Part shown: one piece after another, positions 25,927 through 36,106 of the stretch | Numbering within the stretch: the stretch's first letter is position 1 | How the letters are laid out: each line of letters opens with the position of its first letter | The notes under the pieces: model-generated | Told to the model about the DNA's origin: nothing | Seen by the model: the letters and a program-made list of their open reading frames with translations, nothing else | Database searches by the model: none | Program-made: the position numbers and the translations under genes | DNA from: VFKI01 sp033762075 | GTDB taxonomy: Bacteria > Pseudomonadota > Gammaproteobacteria > DSM-16500 | Direction of reading: 5' to 3' | Length of the DNA stretch: 64,000 bases | Assembly: GCA_033762075.1 (NCBI GenBank) | Contig: JANRLY010000034.1 | Span: forward strand, 42,934 to 106,933

Positions 25927-28900
25927 TCACTCCACCAACTGCGGGGCCAAGCAACGTTTAGCCAAAGCGAGATCCATTTTTCTGCGTCGCGCATAATCAA
26001 GTAATTGATCTTCTCCAATTTTACCCACAGCAAAATAATGGGATTCTGGGTGAGAAAAATAAAACCCGCTCACTGAAGATGCAGGCAACATCGCAAAATT
26101 TTCTGTCAGTGAAATGTTCGCATTTTCAGGTGCTTGTAATAATGAAAATAACAACGGTTTTTCAGTATGATCAGGACAAGCAGGATAACCAGGCGCTGGA
26201 CGAATACCAATATATTCTTCTTTGATTAATGCCTCATTTGACAATTGCTCAGTTGCTACATAACCCCAATGTTCGCGACGCACATGCGCATGCATACACT
26301 CTGCAAAAGATTCGGCTAAACGATCGGCTAATGCTTTTAATAAAATGCTGTCGTAATCATCGTTATTTTTTTCGAATTGCCGTGCCTTTTTATCGACACC
26401 AATCCCTGCGGTCACCGCAAAGCAACCGAAATAATCGGGGATACCTGATGATTTTGGTGCGATAAAATCTGCTAGACAATAATTCATTTTACCAGGTTGT
26501 TTTTGTGTTTGTTGCCGTAACATATGAAAGCGCGCCAAAACATGCTCTCGCGTTTCATCGGTATAGAGTTCAATATCATCATCATTCACACTATTTGCTG
26601 GAAAAAATCCAATCACGGCATTAGCTTTCAGCCATTTCTTTTGAATCAATTCGTGCAACATTTTTTGAGCATCATGAAATAATCCTTTAGCTGTTTCACC
26701 GATAATCGCATCCTCAAAAATTTTGGGATAACTACCCGCCAATTCCCACGTATGAAAAAAAGGCGTCCAGTCGATATACTGAACTAACTCGTCTAAAGGA
26801 AACGATAAAAATGATTTAGCGCCTAAAAAATTAGGTTTTGGAGGCACATAACTTTTCCAATCAAAGTTGAATTTATTCGCACGCGCTTTTTTGAGAGGAA
26901 TGATAATATTTTCAGATTTACGATGTTTATGTCTTTCGCGCAATTTTTCATATTCTTCGCGCGTTTGATTAATAAAAGTCTCACGATGTACATCACTCAA
27001 TAATTGTGACGCGACACCCACTGCACGCGAAGCATCGACGACATGAATTGTTGCACCACGATAATGTGGCTCAATTTTAATGGCAGTATGTGCGCGTGAA
27101 GTCGTTGCTCCACCAATTAAAAGTGGCACATTAAATTGTTGCCGTTGCATCTCTTGCGCTACATGTGTCATTTCTTCAAGTGATGGTGTAATTAATCCAC
27201 TCAATCCAATGATGTCCGCTTTTTCTATCATGGCAGTGTGAAGAATTCTTTCACAAGATACCATCACACCTAAATCAATCACTTCGTAATTGTTACAGCG
27301 CAAAACTACACCGACAATATTTTTACCGATATCATGAACATCCCCTTTCACGGTTGCCATGACTATTTTACCTTTCACATTTTGTTCAGCGGTTTTACCT
27401 TCTTCTAAGAAAGGTGTGAGATAAGCCACGGATTGCTTCATCACACGCGCACTTTTGACGACTTGGGGCAAAAACATTTTGCCAGCACCAAATAAATCAC
27501 CAACGATATTCATCCCATCCATGAGAGGGCCTTCGATGACTTGCAAAGGTGTTTCAAAAGCTAAACGCGCTTCTTCAGTGTCTTCCACAATGTAAGTGTT
27601 AATGCCATTCACAAGCGAATACGATAGACGTTCCGCGATTGGTTTTTCGCGCCAAGATAAATCTTCAGTTTTTGTTTTTGCTTGTGATTTTGCAGAATCT
27701 GCGACTTCTAACAATCGATCGGTGGCATCATGTCTGCGATTAAAAATAACATCTTCAACGCGCTCTAATAAATCTTTAGGGATATCGGCATAAATCGCTA
27801 AATTGCCCGCGTTAACAATTCCCATATCCATCCCGGCATGAATGGCATGATATAAAAATGCTGCGTGTATGGCTTCGCGAATTGCATTATTACCACGAAA
27901 TGAAAAAGAGACGTTGCTTACCCCACCACTCACTAAAGCGTAAGGTAAATGCTCTTTGATATATTTGGTTGCATTGATAAAGGCAATCGCGTAATTATTG
28001 TGTTCTTCGATACCTGTCGCAATTGCAAAAATATTGGGATCAAAAATAATATCTTCAGGGGGAAATCCAGCTTCATTGACTAAAATATCATAACATCGTT
28101 CACAAATTTCAATTTTACGATCGAATGAATCCGCTTGACCTTTTTCATCAAATGCCATGACAACAATTGCAGCACCATACCATTTTGCAAGTGTTGCTTT
28201 ATGAATAAAATCTGCGACACCTTCTTTTAAGCTAATTGAATTAATGATCCCTTTGCCTTGAATGCATTTTAAACCTGTCTCAATGACGGACCATTTAGAA
28301 GAGTCAATCATAATGGGAACGCGTGAAATATCGGGCTCAGAGGCAATGAGATTCAAAAATTTTTGCATGGCAGCTTCAGCATCGAGCATACCTTCGTCCA
28401 TATTGATGTCAATGATTTGCGCACCATTGATCACTTGCTCTCGGGCTACATCTAATGCAGTTGAATAATTTTCACTGCGAATTAATTCAGCAAATTTGAG
28501 TGAACCTGTGACATTTGTCCGTTCGCCGACATTCACGAAAAGTGAATTATCATCAATGACAAGTGGCTCTAAACCACTTAAACGACAGGCTTTTGGAACC
28601 AAGGGAATTTTTCTGGGTGGGATATTTTGAACTGCATCATGTATAGCTTCGATATGTTGTGGAGTTGTCCCACAACATCCCCCTACCAAGTTCACAAAAC
28701 CTTCGCGCGCAAATTCTGCGATAACAGCAGCAGTTTGCTCGGGTGTTTCATCGTATTCACCAAAAGCATTCGGCAAGCCTGCGTTTGGATACAAGCTCGT
28801 AAAGGTATCTGCAATTTTAGAAAGCTCTGAAATATAAGGACGCAATGCCGCGGCGCCAAGCGCGCAATTTAATCCGACAGCAAAAGCATTTGCGTGACGA

Positions 28901-29595
28901 ACAGAGTGCCAAAATGCTGCGGTCGTTTGTCCTGACAATGTACGTCCGCTAGCATCAGTGATCGTGCCAGAAATCATTAAAGGTAATTGGATTTTATAAT
29001 CTGAAAAGTATTTGAGGGCAGCAAAAATGGCTGCTTTACAATTCAGCGTATCGAAAATTGTTTCGATGATGAGAATATCGACTTTGCCATCGACCAATCC
29101 ACGAATGGATTCATAATAGGCGGTGACTAATTCATCAAAATGTACATTCCTAAATCCAGGATCATTCACATCCGGTGAAAGCGATGCTGTGCGATTCGTT
29201 GGTCCAATTGCCCCCATGACGAAACGTGGCTTATTCAGATTTTGTTGTGTAAAGCGGTCAGCTGCAGCGCGCGCTAATTGCGCTGAAACAAAATTAAATT
29301 CGTAGGACAACGATTCCATGTGGTAATCATGCAAAGAAATTGCATTGGCATTGAAGGTATTTGTTTCAATAATGTCTGCGCCCGCTTTGAGATAACTCTC
29401 ATGTATCTCAGTGATAATGCGCGGCTGCGTCAAACTTAATAAATCGTTATTTCCTTTTAAATCGTGCGGATAATCTTTAAAGCGCTCCCCGCGATACCCT
29501 GCTTCATCTAAGCGATAACTCTGGATCATCGTGCCCATGGCACCATCCATGAGGAGAATTTTGGAATTAGCTAACTGGGTCAGGTTTGAGTTCAT
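25927..29595 (-). CDS. metH: cobalamin-dependent methionine synthase
   Basis: 1222 residues, full length for MetH (E. coli 1227). It transfers methyl from 5-methyl-THF via cobalamin to homocysteine. Domains in order: homocysteine-binding barrel (1 to about 325, zinc Cys pair in VGGCCGTTP), pterin-binding barrel (about 350-620), cap and B12 domain with GDVHDIGKNIVGVVL (about 745-760; His is the lower cobalt ligand), and the reactivation domain with RPAPGYPACPDHTEK for AdoMet. It requires imported or salvaged B12, consistent with the BtuF-like protein at 7644. It is upstream of metF in the same direction. The ribosome binding site is weak. Confidence 0.96.
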   Translation of the reverse strand: MNSNLTQLANSKILLMDGAMGTMIQSYRLDEAGYRGERFKDYPHDLKGNNDLLSLTQPRIITEIHESYLKAGADIIETNTFNANAISLHDYHMESLSYEFNFVSAQLARAAADRFTQQNLNKPRFVMGAIGPTNRTASLSPDVNDPGFRNVHFDELVTAYYESIRGLVDGKVDILIIETIFDTLNCKAAIFAALKYFSDYKIQLPLMISGTITDASGRTLSGQTTAAFWHSVRHANAFAVGLNCALGAAALRPYISELSKIADTFTSLYPNAGLPNAFGEYDETPEQTAAVIAEFAREGFVNLVGGCCGTTPQHIEAIHDAVQNIPPRKIPLVPKACRLSGLEPLVIDDNSLFVNVGERTNVTGSLKFAELIRSENYSTALDVAREQVINGAQIIDINMDEGMLDAEAAMQKFLNLIASEPDISRVPIMIDSSKWSVIETGLKCIQGKGIINSISLKEGVADFIHKATLAKWYGAAIVVMAFDEKGQADSFDRKIEICERCYDILVNEAGFPPEDIIFDPNIFAIATGIEEHNNYAIAFINATKYIKEHLPYALVSGGVSNVSFSFRGNNAIREAIHAAFLYHAIHAGMDMGIVNAGNLAIYADIPKDLLERVEDVIFNRRHDATDRLLEVADSAKSQAKTKTEDLSWREKPIAERLSYSLVNGINTYIVEDTEEARLAFETPLQVIEGPLMDGMNIVGDLFGAGKMFLPQVVKSARVMKQSVAYLTPFLEEGKTAEQNVKGKIVMATVKGDVHDIGKNIVGVVLRCNNYEVIDLGVMVSCERILHTAMIEKADIIGLSGLITPSLEEMTHVAQEMQRQQFNVPLLIGGATTSRAHTAIKIEPHYRGATIHVVDASRAVGVASQLLSDVHRETFINQTREEYEKLRERHKHRKSENIIIPLKKARANKFNFDWKSYVPPKPNFLGAKSFLSFPLDELVQYIDWTPFFHTWELAGSYPKIFEDAIIGETAKGLFHDAQKMLHELIQKKWLKANAVIGFFPANSVNDDDIELYTDETREHVLARFHMLRQQTQKQPGKMNYCLADFIAPKSSGIPDYFGCFAVTAGIGVDKKARQFEKNNDDYDSILLKALADRLAESFAECMHAHVRREHWGYVATEQLSNEALIKEEYIGIRPAPGYPACPDHTEKPLLFSLLQAPENANISLTENFAMLPASSVSGFYFSHPESHYFAVGKIGEDQLLDYARRRKMDLALAKRCLAPQLVE

Positions 29596-29775
29596 TCCAT
29601 TGCACGCCTAAGGGATAAAGAAGTGAGGTAATGTACTAGGGAGTGGGAGACAATTTCAAGGAGTTTTTATAAAACGCATTAGAATCTCTAGGGTTTTTCT
29701 GTGTTATATATGAGAAAGGATTGTCGTAAATGCGATTGCTTCATTGACTGACAAATAGAAACTCAACACCACTCA

Positions 29776-30795
29776 CTAATAACCCCAATAAACATTTAAT
29801 TTCCTTTGAATCAACCTCTTCCAAAATCCAGAAGCCCAGGAGAAATGCATAATAGGGAATACTAATATAAGATATGGAAATGTATTCCACCTTTTATTTT
29901 TTAGCGCGACACCCAATGAAATTCCGATATCTATCGTTATATAGCTCAAACATAGAAAGATCCATAAGTAAAAAAATACTGGGGAAAATAAAAAGAAGAG
30001 CGGTAACAAAACTAATGCCATTAGCAAAAGAGGGGGCGCTAATTGTCTGATACCCGTTAATGCTTTCCATTTCAACAAAAATCCGGCTCTTGCACCGCCA
30101 TAGCGAAAATATAACTTTGCTAAATCCCTTAAACGCTCGCGCGGCACATAATAAACGTTAATATCTTTGTCTAAGTAGACTTTGCCGCCACTCCGTCTGA
30201 TACGATAATTAATGTCCGAATCCTCAGTGATGATAGGAGATTCATCATCAAATAATCCGACTTTGTTAAAAATTTCACGTTTAAAACATCCCAAATATAC
30301 GCTATCGACTTCCCCTGATTTTTTACCCACTCTAAATTGTGCATTCCCAACGCCAAAAGGATGTGACATTGCAAGTGCTATAGCACACTGAACTGAATTT
30401 AATTGGTCGCCTTCTACAGGACGTTGAACACCACCTACATTATCAGCGTTTTTTTCAAGCAATGTACTAACACATTTTTCGATATAATCATTTGAAATAA
30501 GCGAGCGTGCATCAATACGCACAATCACTTCACCCATAGATTGTTTAATTCCCTTGTTCAAACCTGCTGAGCGTTGCCCGACAACATCATCGAGTATCTT
30601 AATATTTAATTCTTTATGTTGTTCACAAAACATCTTAATCAAAGATCGCGTCTTATCCTGACTGTTCGCATCCAGAACTAATATTTCCATTTTATCTTTG
30701 GGATAGGTTTGATGCGCCATTTGTAGCAAGCAGCTTTGAATGTTTTTTTCTTCATTTTTAACAGGTAGCAGTATTGACAAATATGGCAAAGTCAT
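29776..30795 (-). CDS. membrane-anchored GT2 glycosyltransferase
   Basis: A 339-residue GT2 (GT-A) enzyme. The N-terminal domain has LSILLPVKNEEKNI and VRIDARS (DxD-like), and SPIITEDSDINYRIRRSG carries the ED motif. The C-terminal ~100 residues hold two to three membrane helices (LAPPLLLMALVLLPLFFLF and following). The family includes ExoA-type transferases. The ATG at 30795 with GGAG 6 nt upstream is preferred over the GTG one codon earlier. Last gene of the polysaccharide locus, just after wzy. The final product linkage is unknown. Confidence 0.85.
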   Translation of the reverse strand: MTLPYLSILLPVKNEEKNIQSCLLQMAHQTYPKDKMEILVLDANSQDKTRSLIKMFCEQHKELNIKILDDVVGQRSAGLNKGIKQSMGEVIVRIDARSLISNDYIEKCVSTLLEKNADNVGGVQRPVEGDQLNSVQCAIALAMSHPFGVGNAQFRVGKKSGEVDSVYLGCFKREIFNKVGLFDDESPIITEDSDINYRIRRSGGKVYLDKDINVYYVPRERLRDLAKLYFRYGGARAGFLLKWKALTGIRQLAPPLLLMALVLLPLFFLFSPVFFYLWIFLCLSYITIDIGISLGVALKNKRWNTFPYLILVFPIMHFSWASGFWKRLIQRKLNVYWGY

Positions 30796-30806
30796 CACGC
30801 ACTCCG

Positions 30807-32405
30807 TTATATATGATTTTTATTGATTTTACTTTTCAAAAACAACCATTGAAATGTCATTAAAAAGAGAAGAAACCAAAAATATGGGCCATTTGATATC
30901 ATCCCTCTAATACTCAAAATTAACCCAGCCAAAATAAGGGTAGTAATTTGAATATCAATCATTTTTTTAAATTTGATTGCTTGCATAAAAAAATACCCAG
31001 ATATCAACCCAACAAAGAACGAAATCAAAAGAATACCAGAAAAACCGAAGTCAGAATGGATATAAGTTAAGTAGTTCGTAGAGTTATAGGGGCCCTGCCG
31101 AGTCACAGGCGCATAAAACGTAGGTGTCTTAAGACGATCAAATAATGGCGCATGCAATATAAATACAGCCAACTCATTGATGCCATTATACAAACCATAG
31201 AATGTCCACATGCCCCAATAATGGCTTGGCCATGGATAGTTTAAAAAATAACTGTAAGACGGAATCGGTCCAACGATATAGAGAAAATTATGCTCAAATA
31301 AAGCGTTGTAAATGCTTGTTCCTTCGCTTTTTGTCTGAACGGAGTATTTTTCATTAATAGATTGTGTAGAATTTGTCGTACTCGATGCCTCAGGTGGAAT
31401 TTTTACGATTTCTGGTTGAGTAGAATTTATTGAACCAGATGCCTGAGTATTGTTTTTTTCATCTTTTTGTTGCACAGAATGTGCAACAGCAGTTGTCTGC
31501 CCTGTTGAGATTTGAGCACCTGAAGCAAGAGAAGAATGATCAAACTCAGTCTTTATTGTGCCATTTGCAGCAATCACGTTATTACTTCCAACATTCCTTT
31601 GAGGATTAGGACAATTCAGTGTAAAACTACGCAAGTAAAGAGAAATTGCTAAGACAGATAAAATCGCTAACATAATTAAAGCGATATTAAAGTAATCACT
31701 AATTCCTACCTTTTTCTCTAAAGCGACATGAGCCGCAATAATTGAAGAAATAAACAATAAAGAAAAATTGAGAAATTCTCCACGCATGCCTACAAAACTA
31801 GAATTCAGCAAAGCTAATCCAAGCACTAAAATTCCCATAAATAATGCTATTTTACTTTTACACGCCGAAACCAAAAAACCTAAATTAACAATCAAAAGAT
31901 AAGCAGGTAAAACGAGAAAATTGAAGAAAAACGGGAACTTAAATTCACCCTGAATAGCACTCTGTTTGACCTCAGTCATTGCACAATAAAAATTACCGAA
32001 ATGGGCAGTGATAATAAAATATTTAGAAAGTGTCGCCAAGGAAAATACAACAAACAAAATGATATTAATATACCATACATATTTTATATTATCTTGAAGA
32101 ACATATACTTTGGCCAGTGTCGCACTAGCATAATTATTTAATGTTATTGAGATAAAATACCCCACAAAAAAACACAAAAAACTTATTGCTAAGCATACAT
32201 CAGCTTGCATGCTCATTCTTACTCTAAAAAAACCAAAATAAGCATCCAATTCGTATAAAAATAACGCAACGAACCATGCGCCAAAAAAAATGGAAAGTGG
32301 ATTAAACAAGCCAACTTTCTTATAAAAATGTCTTGAAATGTGATATGAAGCTATTAACAAAAACATACAAACAACTATAGAAAAAGAAATTCCTTTTAAG
32401 AACAC
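30807..32405 (-). CDS. Wzy-like O-antigen/oligosaccharide polymerase with a Ser/Thr/Gln-rich loop
   Basis: 532 residues with about 10-12 hydrophobic helices, including near 8-25, 33-50, 70-92, 110-130, 155-200, 215-260 and several after 395. It resembles polymerases of Wzy-dependent polysaccharides, which join repeat units in the periplasm. Residues about 264-362 form an unusual hydrophilic insert rich in Ser, Thr, Asn and Gln with an 18-residue repeat (ASGSINSTQ, ASSTTNSTQ). The GTG start at 32405 has a perfect AGGAGG 7 nt upstream and overlaps the GT10 gene by 10 nt. Assignment is by topology and context; there is no catalytic signature. Confidence 0.7.
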   Translation of the reverse strand: MFLKGISFSIVVCMFLLIASYHISRHFYKKVGLFNPLSIFFGAWFVALFLYELDAYFGFFRVRMSMQADVCLAISFLCFFVGYFISITLNNYASATLAKVYVLQDNIKYVWYINIILFVVFSLATLSKYFIITAHFGNFYCAMTEVKQSAIQGEFKFPFFFNFLVLPAYLLIVNLGFLVSACKSKIALFMGILVLGLALLNSSFVGMRGEFLNFSLLFISSIIAAHVALEKKVGISDYFNIALIMLAILSVLAISLYLRSFTLNCPNPQRNVGSNNVIAANGTIKTEFDHSSLASGAQISTGQTTAVAHSVQQKDEKNNTQASGSINSTQPEIVKIPPEASSTTNSTQSINEKYSVQTKSEGTSIYNALFEHNFLYIVGPIPSYSYFLNYPWPSHYWGMWTFYGLYNGINELAVFILHAPLFDRLKTPTFYAPVTRQGPYNSTNYLTYIHSDFGFSGILLISFFVGLISGYFFMQAIKFKKMIDIQITTLILAGLILSIRGMISNGPYFWFLLFLMTFQWLFLKSKINKNHI

Positions 32406-33493
32406 TTATTTTCCTCCTGCTTAAGAAAAAGGCACAACGTCTGGATAATATCATTTGAAAATGAGGGACTGAGAAATCGCTGAAACCGCTCTGAGCCTAG
32501 ATATTTTTTTGCAGCATCGACATAAGATTTGTATTCTGTTTCTGACATAGAGGAAAGATACTTTCCAAGCTCAAATGGTGTTGAAAATATTCTTCTGTCA
32601 ATAAATGCTTTTGAATCAACATATTTATCAACATCAGGCGCACCCCGATATATAGGCACACATCCTGCGCGCAAACAGTCAAATATTTTAATCGAAACAA
32701 AGCCAGGTTCATCGGCAATATTTTCATAACAGAGACTAAATTTATATTTAGGAAGCACATCCCACTTATGCAGCACGGTTCCACGATAAGAGGGAAAATA
32801 TTCTCTAGGTAATCGCCAATCTCTCATTTTTCTTTTGATATATTCTTTTAAGGATGAATTCCACCCCTCACCATAAAGATCAAAGTCATTAGTATAATTT
32901 TGTTGAAAAAAACGTATTTCTTGCATGCGAAATTTCGACAGAGAACGTTCATGATAGGTATATTTATATCCTGAAACATCTACTAATAATTTTTTTTGTT
33001 GAAATGGAACAGTTAAGTTTTGCGCTTGAAATACCATAGGACTCGGCAAAACAATAGGAAAGTATTTTTTGTTATCAATTAAAGTGGGATTCCAAGTAAA
33101 TATAATATCAAATAATTCATGATTTTTCTTTTTCATATTACCAGGATCTACTGAGGGGGGTTCAAATAAAATTAACACTTTTAGCAAATCATTTTTTGCA
33201 ACAACTTCTGAAATTAAATTTCGCGTAGACGCTCTTACTCTTAGTTGTTTTAAATATCTAATAGCGCGACCGAATAAATCTGCCCCCCCAAAACTAGCTG
33301 AATCCCAAAATATAACACACCCAACTTCATCAAGATTTTGTTTGCCCACCCCACAAAAATCGTACCCTAATTTCTTAAACTCATTTTGCAGGTAAAAATA
33401 TGGCTCTGATGCATTGTCACGCGCATTTTTAGAAAATAAAGAATGCTCAATATTGCCAACAGTTTGATTCAGGATAATTTTTTTATGCAACAT
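32396..33493 (-). CDS. GT10-family fucosyltransferase-like enzyme
   Basis: 365 residues. The C-terminal half carries the alpha-1,3-fucosyltransferase signature YKFSLCYENIADEPGFVSIK followed by FDCLRAGCVPIYRGAP, which binds GDP-fucose. Bacterial members fucosylate surface glycans, sometimes mimicking host Lewis antigens. Its neighbours gmd and an Fcl-like reductase could provide the donor. The start at 33493 (MLHKKIILN) overlaps the reductase stop by 11 nt and has GAGG upstream; the longer reading from 33514 is less likely. The linkage and acceptor are unknown. Confidence 0.84.
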   Translation of the reverse strand: MLHKKIILNQTVGNIEHSLFSKNARDNASEPYFYLQNEFKKLGYDFCGVGKQNLDEVGCVIFWDSASFGGADLFGRAIRYLKQLRVRASTRNLISEVVAKNDLLKVLILFEPPSVDPGNMKKKNHELFDIIFTWNPTLIDNKKYFPIVLPSPMVFQAQNLTVPFQQKKLLVDVSGYKYTYHERSLSKFRMQEIRFFQQNYTNDFDLYGEGWNSSLKEYIKRKMRDWRLPREYFPSYRGTVLHKWDVLPKYKFSLCYENIADEPGFVSIKIFDCLRAGCVPIYRGAPDVDKYVDSKAFIDRRIFSTPFELGKYLSSMSETEYKSYVDAAKKYLGSERFQRFLSPSFSNDIIQTLCLFLKQEENKCS

Positions 33494-34424
33494 GCAAAAT
33501 GTTCGCCTCTGCATTTAGCCACTCTACACTGTGTCTAATGCCCTCTTTTATTGGCATCGAGGGCAGCCATCGAAAATAGTCACTACACCGCGTGACGTCC
33601 ATGACTTTGTAGGGCGCACCATTTGGCTTTGTAGCATCAAAATATAGCTCACCTTTGTAATCGACAATATCTGCAATGAGGAAAGCCAATTCTTTTATTG
33701 ATATACCTTTTCCACAACCTAAATTGATGGGCTCAATCGTATCAGGCGAAGTTAAAGAACGATAAATCGCTTCTGCACAATCATCAACATATAACCATTC
33801 TCTGATTGGACTACCAGTTCCCCAAACAATCACTTTCTCTTCCCCCTTGCTCTTAGCAGCAGTGATCTTGCGAATCAATGCCCCTAGTGCATGAGAGCGT
33901 ACTTCATCAAAGTGATCTTCAGGACCGTACATATTAGGAACAATTAAATTTATCGTATTAATCCCATATTGTTTAAGGTATGCAACACTCTGGATATAGC
34001 TCATCTTACGCACCATACCATATACCGCAACAGAATCATCTAATTCACCATTCCACCATTCTTTTTCTGTAAATTGTCCTGTTAAATCTCGCGGATAAGA
34101 ACAATTGGAAATAGGATTAATCACTTTACTAATACCGAGCTGGCGTGCGACTTCATACAAGTTAAGGCTAATGAGAGAATTTACATAAAACATTTCGCCT
34201 GTATGCTCAAGGCCATATTTAATTCCACCAACAAGGGCAGCACAGTTGACAATAGCATTGATTTTAGCTGGAATACTTTTTACTGTGGAAATAAATGTTT
34301 CGAAATTTGTAAAGTCAACTCCCAATGATTTAGATAATTTCACATATGCAACTTTCTTTTCATCTAATTTTTTTGCAACACGCTTTCCTAAAAATCCTGT
34401 TGCACCCATTATCAAAACAGTCAT
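33483..34424 (-). CDS. GDP-L-fucose synthase-like reductase/epimerase with altered active site
   Basis: A 313-residue extended SDR similar to Fcl/WcaG, which converts GDP-4-keto-6-deoxymannose into GDP-L-fucose. Motifs: GATGFLGKRV for NADP, VNCAALVGGIKY, NCSYPRDL, PNMYGPEDHFD and GTGSPIREWLYVDDCA. The catalytic Tyr is Y135, but the expected lysine of Y-x3-K is R139, with K140 right after (YGMVRK). This may change the product to another 6-deoxyhexose or be tolerated. AGGAG lies just upstream of the ATG, which overlaps the acetyltransferase stop (ATGA). Confidence 0.75.
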   Translation of the reverse strand: MTVLIMGATGFLGKRVAKKLDEKKVAYVKLSKSLGVDFTNFETFISTVKSIPAKINAIVNCAALVGGIKYGLEHTGEMFYVNSLISLNLYEVARQLGISKVINPISNCSYPRDLTGQFTEKEWWNGELDDSVAVYGMVRKMSYIQSVAYLKQYGINTINLIVPNMYGPEDHFDEVRSHALGALIRKITAAKSKGEEKVIVWGTGSPIREWLYVDDCAEAIYRSLTSPDTIEPINLGCGKGISIKELAFLIADIVDYKGELYFDATKPNGAPYKVMDVTRCSDYFRWLPSMPIKEGIRHSVEWLNAEANILHVA

Positions 34425-34951
34425 TTCTCTTGCTCCTGATATTCATTTTTAGTTAAACACATGATTTTGTAATCCATAAATTTACCATCACGATAGATAA
34501 AATCTTTTAAATAACCTGTTTCCTTGAATCCGAGGGAGTCATACAACCTCGCAGCAACCGTATTCGTGGGGATATAACGTAAGTAAACCATATTCATGTT
34601 ATAGTGATCAAATAAATAAGACAAAAGCGCGCGATAACTCATATATCCAAAACCTTTTCCACGCATAGCTTTAGCAATATCTAATCCAATTTCACAGTTT
34701 CTATTCACTGGCTCGATATGTTGTACTCTAATCATGCCAATGACTTCCTGAGTTTCTAATTCAATAATTGAAAATCTTTTAGCATTTTTTGAATTAGAAA
34801 GATTTTTCCACCAGCTTTCTTGATCTTGTGGTGCAGTAAGCTCGACGGTACCAAGATTTAAAATGGTGCTTGCATCGTTACGAATTAATCTCAATGTTTC
34901 AATATCAGCATATTCGATCGGCCTGAAACCAATCTTTTGAAATGTGATCAT
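34421..34951 (-). CDS. GNAT-family (RimJ/RimL-like) N-acetyltransferase
   Basis: A 176-residue GNAT enzyme. The acetyl-CoA pyrophosphate loop is near AKAMRGKGFGYMSYRAL, and LYDSLGFKETGYLKD is the usual C-terminal strand-helix. In sugar clusters such enzymes acetylate the amino group added by a neighbouring aminotransferase. Here it lies between a sugar aminotransferase and an Fcl-like reductase, so it probably acetylates a 4-amino-4,6-dideoxy sugar nucleotide. The order gmd, aminotransferase, acetyltransferase would suit N-acetylperosamine or an analogue. Confidence 0.82.
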   Translation of the reverse strand: MITFQKIGFRPIEYADIETLRLIRNDASTILNLGTVELTAPQDQESWWKNLSNSKNAKRFSIIELETQEVIGMIRVQHIEPVNRNCEIGLDIAKAMRGKGFGYMSYRALLSYLFDHYNMNMVYLRYIPTNTVAARLYDSLGFKETGYLKDFIYRDGKFMDYKIMCLTKNEYQEQEK

Positions 34952-34963
34952 ACTAGTTGACCT

Positions 34964-36103
34964 CTATAAGATTTCATCGAGTACTTTACAAGTCACTTCA
35001 GCGACTCTTTCAGCTTGAGTATCAGTAATCGCAGAAAACAATGGTATTCTTACTAATGAATTATAGAAAGCCATTGTGCCTGGAAAATCATTGTCTGACC
35101 CCAAATGCATTTCTCTATAATATTTATTCAAGTGGAGAGGCGTATAATGCACATTAGACATAACATCATAACTCTTCATACGCTCTATAAATGTCAATCT
35201 TAATTCCTCAGGAATCAACAAATAAAAAAGGTGCCAATTAGGCACTGCATTTACAGTCACCTTAGGCAAGTGCACGCTCTGGTTTTCATATCTTGAAAAA
35301 TGAGAGATGTACAACTCAGCGACTTGTCTGCGTCTAGCATTCATTGCGTCGATACGCTTTAATTGGGATCGGCCTAACGCAGCCAAAATATCTGATTGCA
35401 CATAACTATTACCTTTAGCAACGTATTCGTAGTACCCATTTTTCTTTGTATCACTGATATAAGAATGTTTGTCCGTTCCTTTTTCTCTGGCAATGATAAT
35501 CTTTGATGCGAGCCTGTCATCATTTGTGACTAGCGCACCACCTTCTCCAACTGTCAAATTTTTTGTCCCATGAAAACTAAAGCAAGTGAGATGCCCTAAG
35601 TTGCCAACCTTTTCACCTTGATATGTCGCACCGAAGGATTGTGCAGCATCATGTATAACTACCAAATTATGTTTTTGCGCAATTTCATTAATAGAATTCA
35701 TATCCGCAGGATTACCTGCGTAATCTACTGGGATAATCGCAACTGTTTTATCTGTGATGTGTTTTACAATTTCACTTGGCAAAAGATTTCCATTGTGTGG
35801 ATCGACATCCGCAAGGCGAATCTTTAAGTGATTTAGAATGGGTGCAAGAGCTGTAGAAGTAAATGTAAAGTTAGGAACAATCACTTCTGAATCTTTTGGA
35901 AAGTTATAAATCATTAGAGAAAGATCTAAGGCTGCAGTACAAGACGTGGTAAAGAAAGCATGTTTGATATTGAGATATTGCGCTAACTCTTTTTCAAATG
36001 CCCGACATTCTGGGCCATCACCACTAATAAAGGTGGATGCTACAGCTTTTGCAACAGCTCTCTGATCATCTTGGGTAAAGTCAGGCATAGTTAATGGAAT
36101 CAT
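34964..36103 (-). CDS. WecE/PerA-like sugar-nucleotide aminotransferase
   Basis: A 379-residue DegT/DnrJ family aminotransferase with PLP lysine K181 in FSFHGTKNLTVGEGG. FTTSCTAALDL, VPNFTFTSTALAPIL and AREKGTDKHSYI resemble WecE (dTDP-Fuc4N) and, less strictly, PerA (GDP-perosamine). Because gmd, which makes the GDP-4-keto-6-deoxymannose substrate, is the next gene upstream (3 bp gap) and no rmlA/rmlB is present, I favour a GDP-4-keto sugar substrate. AGGA upstream of the ATG. Confidence 0.83.
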   Translation of the reverse strand: MIPLTMPDFTQDDQRAVAKAVASTFISGDGPECRAFEKELAQYLNIKHAFFTTSCTAALDLSLMIYNFPKDSEVIVPNFTFTSTALAPILNHLKIRLADVDPHNGNLLPSEIVKHITDKTVAIIPVDYAGNPADMNSINEIAQKHNLVVIHDAAQSFGATYQGEKVGNLGHLTCFSFHGTKNLTVGEGGALVTNDDRLASKIIIAREKGTDKHSYISDTKKNGYYEYVAKGNSYVQSDILAALGRSQLKRIDAMNARRRQVAELYISHFSRYENQSVHLPKVTVNAVPNWHLFYLLIPEELRLTFIERMKSYDVMSNVHYTPLHLNKYYREMHLGSDNDFPGTMAFYNSLVRIPLFSAITDTQAERVAEVTCKVLDEIL

Positions 36104-36106
36104 AAT

